From Isoetes taiwanensis (lineage: Eukaryota > Streptophyta > Lycopodiopsida > Isoetales > Isoetaceae), in assembly GCA_021234155.1 (NCBI GenBank), contig JAJEKV010000044.1:12544123-12608122 (forward strand): a stretch of DNA of 64,000 nucleotides, written 5' to 3'. The first letter of the stretch is position 1. Each line of letters begins with the position of its first letter. Shown piece by piece: positions 46,901-57,567 of this stretch. Below the pieces are notes generated by a model that was not told the DNA's origin, searched no databases, and saw only the letters and a program-made list of their open reading frames with translations. The position numbers and the translations under genes were made by a program.

Positions 46901-47290
46901 ACCTTCTACGGATAGCAAAAGTGCTTTGACAGGTCAAGGAGGAAGGCTTAGTCACTAAACTCAAGATTCATTGGCTTGCAACACTTTTCAGAAAATGCTT
47001 TTGAAGGTAGATATGAGTTAGAAATGAGAAGCCAAGGAAAAGGGAGAAAGTCCAAGAAGGTGGGTTGTAGGGATGAGCTGATCCTTAATGACGTGACTAT
47101 ATTATGCTATGATTTTAAATTGAAATCTGACAATCGTCTACGCCAGAGGACTATCAATTTGCTTAAAAAAGCTTGTAATTACGTAAGAAGAGGATGAAGA
47201 AGGTGGTGGCAATGCTTCACCATCCGTTGATAGTGATGAGGAAGATAACTCAAGCACTTCCTCTAGTGATAGTGAAAGAAGTGCGGTGAT
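44000..47290 (+). pseudogene. DUF7869-like (HTHxxxD) gene, copy 2, decayed and interrupted
   Basis: A Pro-rich, low-complexity start (44030-44460) precedes the conserved body. The body has CCSLGCINKF (44820), interrupted by the 44835-45094 insertion and resuming NMAKLRAIRDNY...LADQNAYL (45094-45160). NRQEVCQKCFMVVHRLG follows at 45200-45260, then NKQAERRKLAKHEKR (about 45710). FVIDGMDQKKTTLQDF (45783-45830) is acidic motif 1, QLDNTTRENKN (46030-46060) motif 2, and LVELGIFKK, LGFLLVGHTHDQIDQMFSRF (46090-46190) the hallmark block. An acidic tail rich in Asp, Glu and Ser ends near 47290. Several stops and frameshifts occur. The order of motifs equals copy 1, though the front segments differ. Confidence 0.7.
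44835..45094 (-). mobile_element. Retroposed insertion with poly(T) and 17-bp target duplication
   Basis: TTGCATCAACAAATTTA is found at 44835-44851 and 45078-45094. Between them lies a T-rich run (poly-A tail on the minus strand) followed by about 180 bases. The shape is that of a target-primed insertion of a SINE or a strongly 5'-truncated LINE on the minus strand. No A/B boxes are seen at its 5' side, so a LINE tail is likelier. The net insert of 243 bases splits the CCSLGCINKF-NMAKLRAI frame of the DUF7869-like gene and leaves the phase unchanged. Confidence 0.82.
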
Positions 47291-47299
47291 GAGGATGGC

Positions 47300-47749
47300 A
47301 TAAATGAACATGATGACGTCCCGGATCCCTCTCATCACTCCTCCCACTTTTGTACATAACCGAGTCTTAGAAAAAAAGGCGTAGAATTTTGCATGTGAAT
47401 ATGAAGATTCTATCTTCAAATTTTGAGAATACTACAGTTTCGATTCACGGACTTACTTCAATTTTTGTTAAATATTTTATCCTCTGAAATTAGAGATTCT
47501 CTTGTAAAATATACTTCAAGAACAATCTATTTGCTAAGAAAAGTGACACTTTTAAAATGTCAATTCTTTTCGTTGCACAAAAAATTAGTCATTTTGGGGG
47601 TCAAAATAGAATTTCATGCATCCTTTTTTTTTTTAACCTAGTTTTACCCCCTTTTTGTTAAAAAAAAAAAGAAGGAATCTTTGAGGAATATTCCTTTTCG
47701 CTTCTCGTTTTGATGATTTGCTCCCGTTTATCACGCAATCTTGTTTTGT
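47300..47749. other. Spacer with homopolymer runs
   Basis: AT-rich sequence with a T run (about 47622-47635) and an A run (about 47661-47670) between the DUF7869-like copy 2 and the broken end of the copia element. No gene was seen. Confidence 0.45.
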
Positions 47750-47820
47750 CAAGTCCTTGCCCGGTCAGCATCACAATAGGCTTGCAATTGCAAGTTAGTA
47801 TCATTGAATAATATGCCAAA

Positions 47821-50583
47821 TTATAATGTACCTTTCAAATACTTCAAAATCCTTTTGGCTGCATTCCAGTGTGTTTTTCCAGGGTTGTTATTGTACCTGC
47901 TAAGTATATTGACTGCAAATGCAATATCAGGTCGAGTACAGTTGGCTACATATGATAGACACCCAATCAAACTTCTATAGGGTATCCTTTCCATTTGTAT
48001 ACTTTCTTTTTCAGTTCTTGGACACATTTCACTAGATATTTTATGACCAGGTACCATGGGAGTAGCTGTCACATTGTAATTTTCCATATGAAATCTCTTT
48101 AACATATTTTGATGTGACCTTTGTCGACTTAAGACAAGTATTTTACGATCCCTGTTTACAGATACATCAATCCCAAGAAATCTTTTTAACTCACCAAGAT
48201 CAGTCATCTGGAATCTTTTCTTTAGAATTTCCTTACAATGGTTTAATACTCTATTGCTTTTAGCCACCATAATATTGTCATCAACATACAAGGCAATGAT
48301 ACACCATTCATCTTCCAAGTTAAATCTATATAGATTCCCATCACCATTAAGTTTTTTGAAACCTTGTTCTAACAAATATCCATCCATGCATTTGTACCAT
48401 TCTCTAGGAGATTGTTTGAGACCATACACTGCTCTATTTAGCCTTTTCTTCATCAAAGCTAGCTGCAGGTTTCAGATAAATTTCTTCTTCCAATCTGGCA
48501 TTTAAAAATGTTGTGCTCACATCCATGTGGTGTATTTCAAAACTACATGCATTAGCAATGGCCAAAAGCATCCTTAAACTGTTTATCTTGACTAATGGTG
48601 AAAAAGTTTCATCAAAGTCTTCACCCTTTTTCTGTGTAAACCCTTGTGCAACAAGCCTGGCTTTAAATTTCTTTGTTTTTCCATCTACTCCAGGTTTTAT
48701 TCGATATATCCATTTATTTCCAACTATATTTTTGTTCAAGGGCATATCTACTACAGTGTAAGTATCTGTTCTTTTAAAAGGCTTCATTTCTTCTTCCATT
48801 GCATGTTTCCAGTGTTTTGCATTGATGTCACTTATGGCTTCACTATAACTTTGGGGCACTTTATCAGATTCAAGCACTAGTATGTCAAATACTGTATGAA
48901 TCTCACCTTCAATTGGCTTTTTCCAACCTCAGTTCTGCCATGCAGTTCCACATCATGTTTAGCTTCATCTGCTAATATTTGAGCTTCTGTTCTTTTTGCT
49001 TTCCTTTTGGGTTTGTCTGGCTTAGTAACTTCTTCCTCTTCCATTTCAATGCTTTGATTCATCCTAGGTTCAATTTTTGGCTCTGGAGCTATTTTAGACT
49101 CATTATCAGAGTCACTCATATCCATTTGATCTATAATTCTCTCCTCCTTCTCATTTAGATTTTGTTTTATTTCTATCAACTCTTCTTCTTTTTTGCATTC
49201 AGACATATCTTCTGAATTTATCTTAGGAATCTTCCTATAGAATTCCTTCTCATTAAAAACAACATCTCTACTAATTATGATCTTCCTTCTTGCAGGATCA
49301 TATAATCTGAATGCCTTAGAATTTGAGTCATACCCTACAAGATATGCTATGTAGGCTCTATCATCCAATTTTTTTCTTAATTCTTCTGGAACATGCACAA
49401 AACATAAACACCCATAAGCCTTTAAATTTTCATAGGTTGGATACTTACCTGTCCACAGATATCATGCACAAAACATAAACACCCATAAGCCTTTAAATTT
49501 TCATAGGTTGGATACTTACCTCGCCCACAAAGATATCTGGTATGGCTCCTTTTATGCTTGAAGATGGCAGCAAATTTTGTACATACCTTTCTTTGTTTTA
49601 ATAGCTTCATCGAGAGAAAATTTGGAAGCCCTGAATATTTTAGCATGGATCTTACAGCATCAAGCAACGTCCTATTCTTTCTTTCTGCAACTCCATTTTG
49701 TTGTGGTGAATACCTACATGTTAGTTGTCTCTTGATTCCTCTATTTGCACAAAATACTCTGAATTCATCTGACACATATTCACCTCCCCTATCAGACCTT
49801 ATACATTTTATCTTCCTCCCTGTTTCCAACTCTGATTCAGCAGCAAACAATTTTAAGGCATCATATGCTTGATCCTTTGTTTTCAATAAATAGCATTTAG
49901 TTCTTCTGCTAAAATCATCTATGAAGCTCATAAAATATTTGTGTCCACTCAAGCTTGTAATATTTATAGGACCACATAAATCTGTGTGTATTAAGTCCAA
50001 AATGCCTTTTGCTCTTTTGTTTGACTTTTTTGAATGGTAATCTTGATTGCTTCCCTAATTGACAACCACCACACATAAATTTTCCTTCTTCTGTTTTAGC
50101 AGAGATCAGCCCCTTCTTTCCAAGTGCTTCTATAATGGTAGAATTTGCATGGCAAAGTCTGTTATGCCAGAGTTTCAGATCTGGATATTCAACAAGATTT
50201 ATTTCATGAAGATGCTCAATATTAAGTCCAAACAGATTCCCAACACGTTTTCCAATAAACTTCAATTCACCATTAAAAAACACTTTACATTCAAGTTGCT
50301 CAAACAATACTTTGTATCCCAAATCTACTAGTTGGCAAACAGATATAAGATTCCTCACTAGGCTAGGCACACACAAAACTTCTCTCAGTTTGACAATTTT
50401 GCCATTTAAATCAAACAATTCTAAAACTCCAGAAACTTCTATTTTCTTGATGCCTCCATCCCCAAGTTGGACATGTCCTTCTTTCTTCTGCCAGTCTTTA
50501 AGCATATGCAGATCACACATCACACTTTTCTCTGCTCCTGAATCTATTACAACAAACTTGTTATTATCTTTTCTTGAAGGCAA
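47821..50583 (-). pseudogene. copia pol: protease, integrase, reverse transcriptase, partial RNase H (frame-shifted)
   Basis: Frames in order: 50583-49915 holds protease VVIDSGAEKSVM (catalytic DSG) and the pre-integrase LWHNRLCH...CGGCQLGK zinc motif. 50000-49422 holds the integrase core with Asp in HTDLCG, Asp in RSDRGGEY and Glu in NGVAERKNRT, a complete DDE triad. 49398-48877 is a linker rich in Glu/Lys. 48877-48434 holds KARLVAQGFTQ and the palm Asp in HHMDVSTTF. 48456-47821 holds YGLKQSPREWY, the YVDD box and LIGCLSYV...RPDIAFAV of RNase H. Breaks lie near 50000, 49400-49520 (duplication), 48880 and 48440. Confidence 0.93.
49392..49533 (-). repeat. 71-bp tandem duplication within copia integrase region
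   Basis: CATGCACAAAACATAAACAC begins at 49392 and again at 49463, and the match continues through CATAGGTTGGATACTTACCT. A 71-base gain is not a multiple of three, which accounts for the frame break between the integrase frame and its downstream continuation. Confidence 0.9.
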
Positions 50584-50590
50584 AGAGATA

Positions 50591-51631
50591 TTAATGTTTT
50601 CTTACCTCCACAGTATCATCTTCTGATTCACCTTCACTACTGGCTTGTTTTTCTACTACATTGATGCTTGCACCACCTTTGAAGCTTCCCCTTCCTCTAC
50701 CACCTCTGCCACCTCTGTTTCCACTAGATCTTCCTCTTCCCCTTCCCTTTTTAGGGCTTGGACAATCTGAGGCAAAATGACCTTTGCCCTCACAATTAAA
50801 GCATCTAAACTCCTTCACACTACTATTTGGACACTCACTTTTTAAGTGACCATATTGATTACATGAATAGCAAGGTCCTAGTTTTTCCTTTTGAAATTTA
50901 ACAAAACTCCCTTTTTTGGACTTGCCTGTATATAACACTTCAGTTGAATGTTCATCTTCCTCCTGACTCCCTTTAGTCTGCTCGAACTCTGTACGAATCA
51001 TCCTAATAGCATGTTCTTTGGATGTAGCTACATTCCTGAGTAGAGTTGCCAGTTGATGGTTATGAGACACAGACCTTGGTAATGCCAATATCTGGTATTG
51101 TTCATTTAATATATTCCCAGCTCCCTCAAGATCTGCAATAACAGAATCAAAATTTTCTAGAAAGTCAGTTAGATTATCTTTTTCAAACAACTTCATCTTC
51201 CTCAGCTCCTTCTCCAACATATCTATTTGTGAAGAGCTTTTTTGTTCATAATGCTTTATGAGATAATCCCACATCTCCTTTGGCTTCATGCCTCGAAGTT
51301 TCAATTTTAAGGCAGTTCCTACCTTACACATGATTATGGCTTGAGCTTCCATAATCTTTACATCATCACATGCAGTACTTGCAGGACTTCCCCCTGCACC
51401 TTCAGCTGCAGAGTCACCATCAGTTTTAGTGCTTGAGCTAGCAGCAGGACTTGATCCTCCTGAGCTAGATGCTCCTGCACTTATAGTATGTGTGAAGCTG
51501 CCCTCAAATAAATACCATAACTTCTCAAATTCTAGCATAGCTCTAATACCTTCCTTCCAGATTTGAAATCCTCCATCTCCTTTAAAAACTTCAATAGAAT
51601 TCAATAGATTTGCCCCGAATCTGGTTGTCAT
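50591..51631 (-). CDS. gag: copia gag with two CCHC zinc knuckles
   Basis: The first true ATG lies at 51631; the open frame upstream crosses the primer-binding site and is not coding. The product begins MTTRFGANLLNSIEVFKGDG. It has the plant copia gag block (WDYLIKHYEQKSSSQIDMLE, then LTDFLENFDSVIADL) and two knuckles, CYSCNQYGHLKSEC and CFNCEGKGHFASDC, followed by an Arg/Gly-rich RNA-binding tail (GRGRGRSSGNRGGRGGRGR). It forms the particle and packages element RNA. The frame is intact for about 347 codons but ends before protease, where a one-base shift separates it from pol. Confidence 0.9.
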   Translation of the reverse strand: MTTRFGANLLNSIEVFKGDGGFQIWKEGIRAMLEFEKLWYLFEGSFTHTISAGASSSGGSSPAASSSTKTDGDSAAEGAGGSPASTACDDVKIMEAQAIIMCKVGTALKLKLRGMKPKEMWDYLIKHYEQKSSSQIDMLEKELRKMKLFEKDNLTDFLENFDSVIADLEGAGNILNEQYQILALPRSVSHNHQLATLLRNVATSKEHAIRMIRTEFEQTKGSQEEDEHSTEVLYTGKSKKGSFVKFQKEKLGPCYSCNQYGHLKSECPNSSVKEFRCFNCEGKGHFASDCPSPKKGRGRGRSSGNRGGRGGRGRGSFKGGASINVVEKQASSEGESEDDTVEVRKH

Positions 51632-51654
51632 TATCACAGGACAGGAACTGGTTA

Positions 51655-51666
51655 GCTCTGATACCA
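51655..51666 (-). promoter_or_regulatory. copia primer-binding site (initiator tRNA-Met)
   Basis: TGGTATCAGAGC on the minus strand is the standard plant copia primer site complementary to the 3' end of initiator tRNA-Met. It lies one base from the LTR end. Confidence 0.92.
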
Positions 51667-51667
51667 A

Positions 51668-52242
51668 TGATGATTTTTATTGTACTTCAAGCCTTAACTT
51701 TCATTTATAAGTACTAGATCAATTTTACTCCATTCAGTATTTAAGCTATAGACACTTCACAATTGTATTCTAAGAAGAAGATTGTCACAACAAATTTGAA
51801 GTCTATAGCCACCTTAGAAATTCACCATTCAACTTCAATTTATTCTAAGGTCATTAAACCCAATATCTTCCAATGGTCATTAAACCAACTGGTCAATAAA
51901 CCATTGAATATAATTCGAACCAGCACTGTAGCAACGGGATTGACTTGGTTACTGTAGCTTCTCTAACCGGATCTAGATTTCAACCTATTCGTTCAATTCC
52001 GGCATTGTTCCCCCTGTGTATATACTTGATCAGCTTCCCATTATGATATATATGCAACCTCCGACGGTTATGGGAGCAGATCCGGCGGTTATGGGCTAGA
52101 TAAACTTGCCTTCCAGAGTTTTCTGTTCACAGACATATATCCCACAGGCTTGGCAAAGAAAAAGAGCTTTTCGACCATTGAACCTTTAACATTCAATGTT
52201 GCATTTTTCTTTCAGGTTAAACAACCTTCACCTGTTCCAACA
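51668..52242 (-). repeat. copia 5' LTR, 575 bp
   Basis: On the minus strand it begins TGTTGGAACAGG and ends ...ATCATCA just before the primer site. TG...CA ends fit. It contains a short direct repeat (CGGTTATGGG, plus strand, 52061-52100) in the presumed U3. The outer flank TCACT (52243-52247) would be the duplication, but its partner is lost. Confidence 0.75.
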
Positions 52243-53347
52243 TCACTATAATTCTAGTAACTACAAGGGGAGCCAAGATGTGGTCACTCATCCCCTTGTA
52301 TTATAGTCACCCTGCTACCTGTAGAATTTTACTTTCTGATCAACTCAATCGCAAACCTTAACTAATACAATTCTGCTAATATCACATGACAACTGCATTT
52401 TTAACATAGCTTAAAATTATACCTCAAAAAAGTAGAACTCTGCCAGATGCAGGAAACTCAGTAGTGCATTCTATTCTCAAAATAATGCTCAAAATTATGC
52501 TTCTCAAAACAATTATTCATGGCGGGATGGTAAAATGGTAAGACCTTTATAAAAATGGTTGCGCAAACGGCCCTCACAGGAACTCTTCCAAGTTAGCTTG
52601 CACCAAAAAAAGTTATGCATATAAGCAACATACTTGTAAGTCTCGTATCACGAAACAAAACTTACCCAAATCGCTTCCATAGATAGGAATGCTTGAAGAT
52701 CTGAAAAAACATGAATCTTGCATCCTTGTGGGCAAGAATTACCTGAGCTTTAATCCTTAATATCTACGACAGTCTGAGAAATAAAAATCGAGGCAAATTC
52801 AAATGCTCCCACCTATGAAGAATACGCCCACCGATGAAGAAGCAGAGTCCTACTATTCGGTTATGATTGATCACGGCTTGGATGTTTTTCTCGGCCCATC
52901 AATCTGAGCCATTTTTGTATTTTGGAGTTGCTACAGCAGGAACGCCGAACTACAAAAGAGGCGTTGTTTGCAAAAAATCCAATGTCGTTGGTGTTGCCTA
53001 CTCCATGAAATGGAAGGCGATGGAGGCATCCCGGATATGGCAGAAGGTAATGAGCCTGACTAATTAGCTGTCCCTACTAAGCGTGACACACTCTGATAAA
53101 ATCTGCTGACCCTAAGCAAAATGCGCGATTCCGCAGTGGCATAGCAAATTTGAACCCAGCTCAAGGATTCTGAAGCACCTTTCTGAATATGAAAATGAGC
53201 ACAGAGAAATAAAAGAGCTCGATTCAAAACTGCTAATCGATGCTGCCAGCCCGCGTCCCGCAAGGGGGTGAGGGAACGCCGCATGCGGCGTAACATGTGG
53301 TGTTCCCTGGCACGGTTCCCAACCCCATCTCAAAATAAAAAAGAAGA
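52243..53347. other. Unassigned sequence between copia and Helitron 3
   Basis: No gene or repeat was recognised; a few short frames show no motif. Confidence 0.4.
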
Positions 53348-53376
53348 CTAGAAACGTGTGCCCGGCGATGCCGGGC
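53348..53376 (-). mobile_element. Helitron-like element 3, 3' terminus
   Basis: The minus strand ends with GCCCGGC-ATC-GCCGGGC (53376-53360), an 8-nt spacer and CTAG (53351-53348), followed by host T. The design matches Helitrons 1 and 2, but the stem differs at two pairs, so this is a sister family. The element would extend rightward. No convincing 5' TC end was found, so its length is unknown; the telomere-like repeats and the duplicated block at 55.5-56.6 kb may lie inside it. Confidence 0.65.
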
Positions 53377-53921
53377 ATTTTTTTGGGCATGTAGAATGGC
53401 TTTAGGGTGTTAGATTTTGTAGGTAAAGTAGATTTATAGATCGAATCATCTCTATATGAAATGGGCAGGAAGGCATATTGCATGATTGTAGATGAATAGA
53501 AATAGGAAATATCCATCCATGTGGAGGATGGGAACAAACCTTGTTTCTTGCACTGGCTATGAACTAATCTTGTGCAAAACTTGTACGCCTTTACCATTCG
53601 AAGAAATGATTGTTGAAAGCAACAAAGCTTACACATGTCAAACATTGATATATGTGAGAGTAATTAGTCTCGTATCTATTTGTTACCAAGCTTGCCTCAG
53701 ATAAAACCATTGTAATAAATGGTTCATTAGCAAGTATAATGGTTCATAAGGACACTGGAAAAAACAAATGATCATTTGCATCGACATTATCCACATAAAA
53801 AACATTGATGATTGTTGATGTGACCCATTACTGTCTCTTTTATGTTGTTACTTTTGTGGAAACTTACAGTTTAGGATTTAGGCATTTGGGTGAGAAATTA
53901 TACCATGTGAAACATAAGTTC

Positions 53922-54077
53922 CAAAAACCCTAAACCTGAAGAAACCCCTTAAACCATAAAACTTAAGTCTGAAATCCCAAAATCCGAAACTCTAAACCCT
54001 TTAACTCTGAACCCTAAACCAGTGCCAGTCAATAGCTAAATTTAACCCCAAATATTAAACCTTGTAGCCTAAAACCC
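53922..54077 (+). repeat. Degenerate telomere-like CCCTAAA sequence
   Basis: CCCTAAACC, CTTAAACC, TCTAAACCCT and CCCTAAACC recur with many changes over about 150 bases. It reads as a decayed interstitial array of the plant telomere repeat or a look-alike. Confidence 0.5.
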
Positions 54078-54079
54078 AT

Positions 54080-55535
54080 GTATCCAAGGATATCCAGTGT
54101 TTCTACCAAGTGTAGTGGTACACATGAAGGAAGGCAACCAGATGTGTACATCTCATGTTTGATCATATTTGGTAAATTGCTCATGGGACTTTTATTTCAA
54201 ACCTTGGGAACTTTAAGTATATACCTCTAGGGATACTTAGATCCAACCAATGACTATTATATGATCTTGCAAACAAAAGACGGCAAATAAAATATATGAA
54301 AATGGTTGCTAATGAAATCATCAGAATAAATAATCCTTCTCTAAATATGCACATTTATTACATTGAAAATTTCATATTAATGTGCCTAATATAAATGTAG
54401 AGTGCATTTTGTAACAACTTTTAGTCAGTCATCGTATTATACCTCTTACCTTAATTTTACCTATATACAACTCAAGTATGGAACAAACTTCTTCCATGGT
54501 AATAACAACTTCCCTTTTACCTCATTGGGTTTTACATAGTAGAACTTCGTTTCAACTTGAGTATCAAGTAGGCCAAAAATACATGTTATATGTTCCTATG
54601 CATTAATTGAAATGCTTCTCTTGCAACCTAAGTAGGGAATAGCAATTTATGTGCATCTTTCATCAAATTACTTAAATGAATTTGAAAATGTATAATTTAG
54701 GATCGTTGCAAAACAAAAGTAGCATAAAATAATGTGTAACATAGTGAATGTTTGCATGAGTGCGTTTATCTGTATAATGGTTATTCTGCTTTTAATAAAA
54801 AAAATATGCCCATTCAGTTTGAATATCTCTGTGGCATGAAGGTAGCAGTCATATATGTGTCTTTGTAATTAAGAAATATTGTATGTACTTGATTATTGTA
54901 TGATTACCTCTACTACGTGTCAAACAAAGATTATATGATCAAATAGCCAGAAATGCCATAAAACAGGATCTCACTTTTGAGAATAGATGCACATGCATCC
55001 ATGGGGCAATACCTCTCATATATTGTATTAAGTACTCTTGTCACAATAATGTAGGATGGATGTAGCATCCAAAACAGAACATATTAGATGTAAGGTATTT
55101 AAATAAGCCAGCTATTACTACCAAAGAGCAGACTTGTGGTTCCTTCGGATGGCCAAAAGACCATCAAAGCACAAAACATAACAAATTTAACTACACATTT
55201 TCTGATTTTAGTGCATTGTCTAAGAGAAGCAGACAAATCAAATTTTTAAGTTTTAAAAGAACCTGCGTACATAGCCAATTAATGTTTATGTCTGCAAAAT
55301 TCACGCTCTTGCCAAGGCCAATCATCCATGTTTGCAAGTAAAATGGGTTTAAGGAGCAATTCTCCATTCAATTTGCCCTGCAGCATAATGCCATGTGGGC
55401 TACTGCGCATGCACCTAAAACCTAAGCAGCATTTTCAGTGCCATTTTATTAGCCTCCACAGCAGACTCGAGTTTGATGAACTTGATACTGCAAGTATAAT
55501 GTCCTGCATAATCTGTTGTATTTAACATTATGCAT
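54080..55535. other. Unassigned AT-rich sequence
   Basis: No gene, RNA or repeat was recognised in about 1.45 kb. Confidence 0.4.
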
Positions 55536-55538
55536 CAT

Positions 55539-55578
55539 ATTCTAGAATGGGGCTCGCATGAAAATGACAAAAACCTCT
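55539..55578 (+). repeat. Repeat X, copy 1
   Basis: TCTAGAATGGGGCTCGCATG followed by AAAATGACAAAAACCTC. The same 40 bases, with one change, recur at 56252-56290. Confidence 0.8.
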
Positions 55579-55640
55579 CGATAGGCTTCTCATTTCAACA
55601 GATTTTCTACAATGGTGGATAGTGGATAGCTGCACACATG

Positions 55641-55919
55641 CTAACTACCCACGAAGAAAAATAAAGGGAATATCCAATTATACAACTTGGACCCCATGAA
55701 ATATAATGCTAATAGATGTTTTGGTTTGTGTACTGCAGAAAACTTATCACCGGGATTAAAAAACCCCGCCCTTTCGGGTTTTCGAGAAAAAATCCTAGTG
55801 ATAAGCCTTCGACAAGAGGGTTGGACAAACGTAAGGCTGAGAATTCGCTCCCAAAACCCAGGAATGGAGAAGTCGAAGCTGCTGCCGCTTGCCAACCTAT
55901 ACCTGCACATCACCAACAC
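55641..55919 (-). pseudogene. Unrecognised 92-codon frame, possible captured exon
   Basis: The minus frame reads MLVMCRYRLASGSSFDFSIP, then RKPERAGFFNPGDKF and LALYFMGSKLYNWIFPLFFF. It has protein-like composition but no known domain. It may be a gene piece inside Helitron 3; the overlapping plus frame (55687-56046) is about as long, so strand is uncertain. Confidence 0.2.
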
Positions 55920-56065
55920 TAGAACAAATGTGACAAAACAAACCTCCCAAAGTGGACGGGTTGATCACGCGTGCCACGCGACAACAAAACAAAAACCTCT
56001 TCAAATAGAGGGGCTGGTCACGCGTGCCAGGCGACAAATACATTAAACAATTAAGGGGGAGGGTG

Positions 56066-56250
56066 GGTTTCAAAGAATAAAGAATAAGATACTGCTGAGA
56101 GAGAAGAGGAAGCGCCGATGAGACGTTGATGAAGAACCTCGCCCGATATAGCGATCTTCCATCCAGAGAAGGCATGCACCGCATGCATGCATGCAAGACA
56201 TGCATGCTCGCTCCCTCTAGAATTTCGATCCGAGGACTCGGATCGATGGG
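56066..56250 (+). repeat. 185-bp repeat, copy A
   Basis: Runs from GGTTTCAAAGAATA to CGGATCGATGGG and recurs at 56445-56629 with about a dozen substitutions. It contains GCATGC runs and a perfect hairpin CGATCCGAG-GA-CTCGGATCG. Copy A is followed directly by repeat X copy 2. Confidence 0.88.
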
Positions 56251-56251
56251 A

Positions 56252-56290
56252 TTCTAGAATGGGGCTCGCATGAAAACGACAAAAACCTCC
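56252..56290 (+). repeat. Repeat X, copy 2
   Basis: Matches 55539-55578 with one substitution; see that entry. The order X - A - X - B shows segmental duplication. Confidence 0.8.
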
Positions 56291-56444
56291 CAAATAGAAG
56301 AGAACTTCCTTATTAAAACGGGATCGAGGATGAAGGTCAAATGATTATGGCTAAAGAAGAAGCAAGGTCGAGAAAGGACATGCCACAGCATGAAAGAAAT
56401 GCCAAATTGGTCAATCCAAGCAGGGAGAAGCCCCTCCCCTGCAT

Positions 56445-56629
56445 GGTTTCAAAGAATAGAGAATAAGTTACTACTGAGAGAGAAGAGGAAGTGCCGACGA
56501 GATGTTGATGAAGAACCTCGCCTAATATAGCGATCTCCCATCCAGAGAAGGCATGCACCGCATGCGTGCATGCAAGACATGCATGCTCGCCCCCTCTAGA
56601 ATTTCGATCCGAGGACTCGGATCGATGGG
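56445..56629 (+). repeat. 185-bp repeat, copy B
   Basis: Second copy of the 185-bp block, 379 bases after copy A, without a following repeat X. The terminal hairpin is conserved while the rest has drifted. Confidence 0.88.
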
Positions 56630-56630
56630 A

Positions 56631-57567
56631 AACTTGTTAGCAAAAAGTTAAAAGCTAATTTCCTCCATAACTTCCACCAAGAACATGAACACACTTTTCC
56701 TTTAAAACCGTATTGCTAGATTCAGCAAGAACATCTCCTAATGTAATCTTAGCTCGACGGGCTCTCAATTCTGCTGTAAACTGCATCATGGCTGCAACGC
56801 CTTTATTTGCTGCTAGTAACGGACCTCTGTTTGCATTAGCATCATTGAATTCTACAGTTTACAACCAGCTCCAATGTTGCTAACTATCATCTTTTGGAAA
56901 AAGAAGGATGGCCAATCAGGATTTTAGAGAGAATTTAGCATTGTGGAGCATAAGTTTAAAGTTAATTATGTCTTTATACATAAGAATGGTCGGAGGCTAA
57001 AATTGAGCTCATGCAAATGAGCTCTAAACCAAGTAAAGATAGATTCATAAAAAGTAAGCTATGCAGAAACTTGTGCAGTTCTTTAGTTGGCATTAGAAGC
57101 TTGTGTTCTTGACGATCTTTAGTCAATGTTTATTTCAGCTTTTGGCATTACTAGTATGGATGACAATTATAAGTTCAACCCTGTTTTTAGAAGGCTACAG
57201 GAATACAAAGAATTACAAACATTTCGTGATTGAAAATAAGGTTATCAACATGAATTTGCACAACAATTTGCCATTTCTAACAAGGCCTATTGTGCAGCCA
57301 ACCTTCAGCCAATGATCAAAAGATAAAGTACGAGCTTCATAATTCATCTTATTCAGGGCATTTTTAAACTTATCACTGTAGAACTGAAGCAAATTTCTCA
57401 TTGAAATTTGCATGACAACAAGGAAAGAGCCAAAAACTAAACTATACACAAAAAGTATTATGCCAGAGTAACTAATCCAAAGATAGGTGAGCAGATGATA
57501 ACGAGTATAAGTTTAAGGTGATCCCCAACAGGATCAACAGTTTGTCTGAGGGAAGTAGTACTAGGAT
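56631..57567. other. Unassigned sequence
   Basis: No gene or repeat recognised. Confidence 0.4.

Larger units (their letters stand above)
47750..52242 (-). mobile_element. Ty1/copia LTR retrotransposon, 3'-truncated
   Basis: The minus strand reads 5' LTR (52242-51668), tRNA-Met primer site, gag with two CCHC knuckles, protease, integrase, reverse transcriptase and RNase H, the copia domain order. The element stops inside RNase H (YCDADRAR near 47775), with no polypurine tract or second LTR, so the 3' end is lost. At least five frameshifts and a 71-bp duplication break the reading frame, so it cannot move by itself. Confidence 0.93.

Noticed and set aside
49558-50626. Plus-strand frames of 90-104 codons across the copia element
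   Set aside because: They are shadows of pol and gag on the opposite strand.
52520-52600. tRNA-like GGGATGGTAAAATGGTAAG start
   Set aside because: No B box or cloverleaf follows at the needed distance.
56300-56345. 5' terminus for Helitron 3 (TTATTAAAACGGGATCGAGGAT)
   Set aside because: It only loosely recalls the Helitron 1 5' end, and the duplicated block continues beyond it, so no boundary is claimed.
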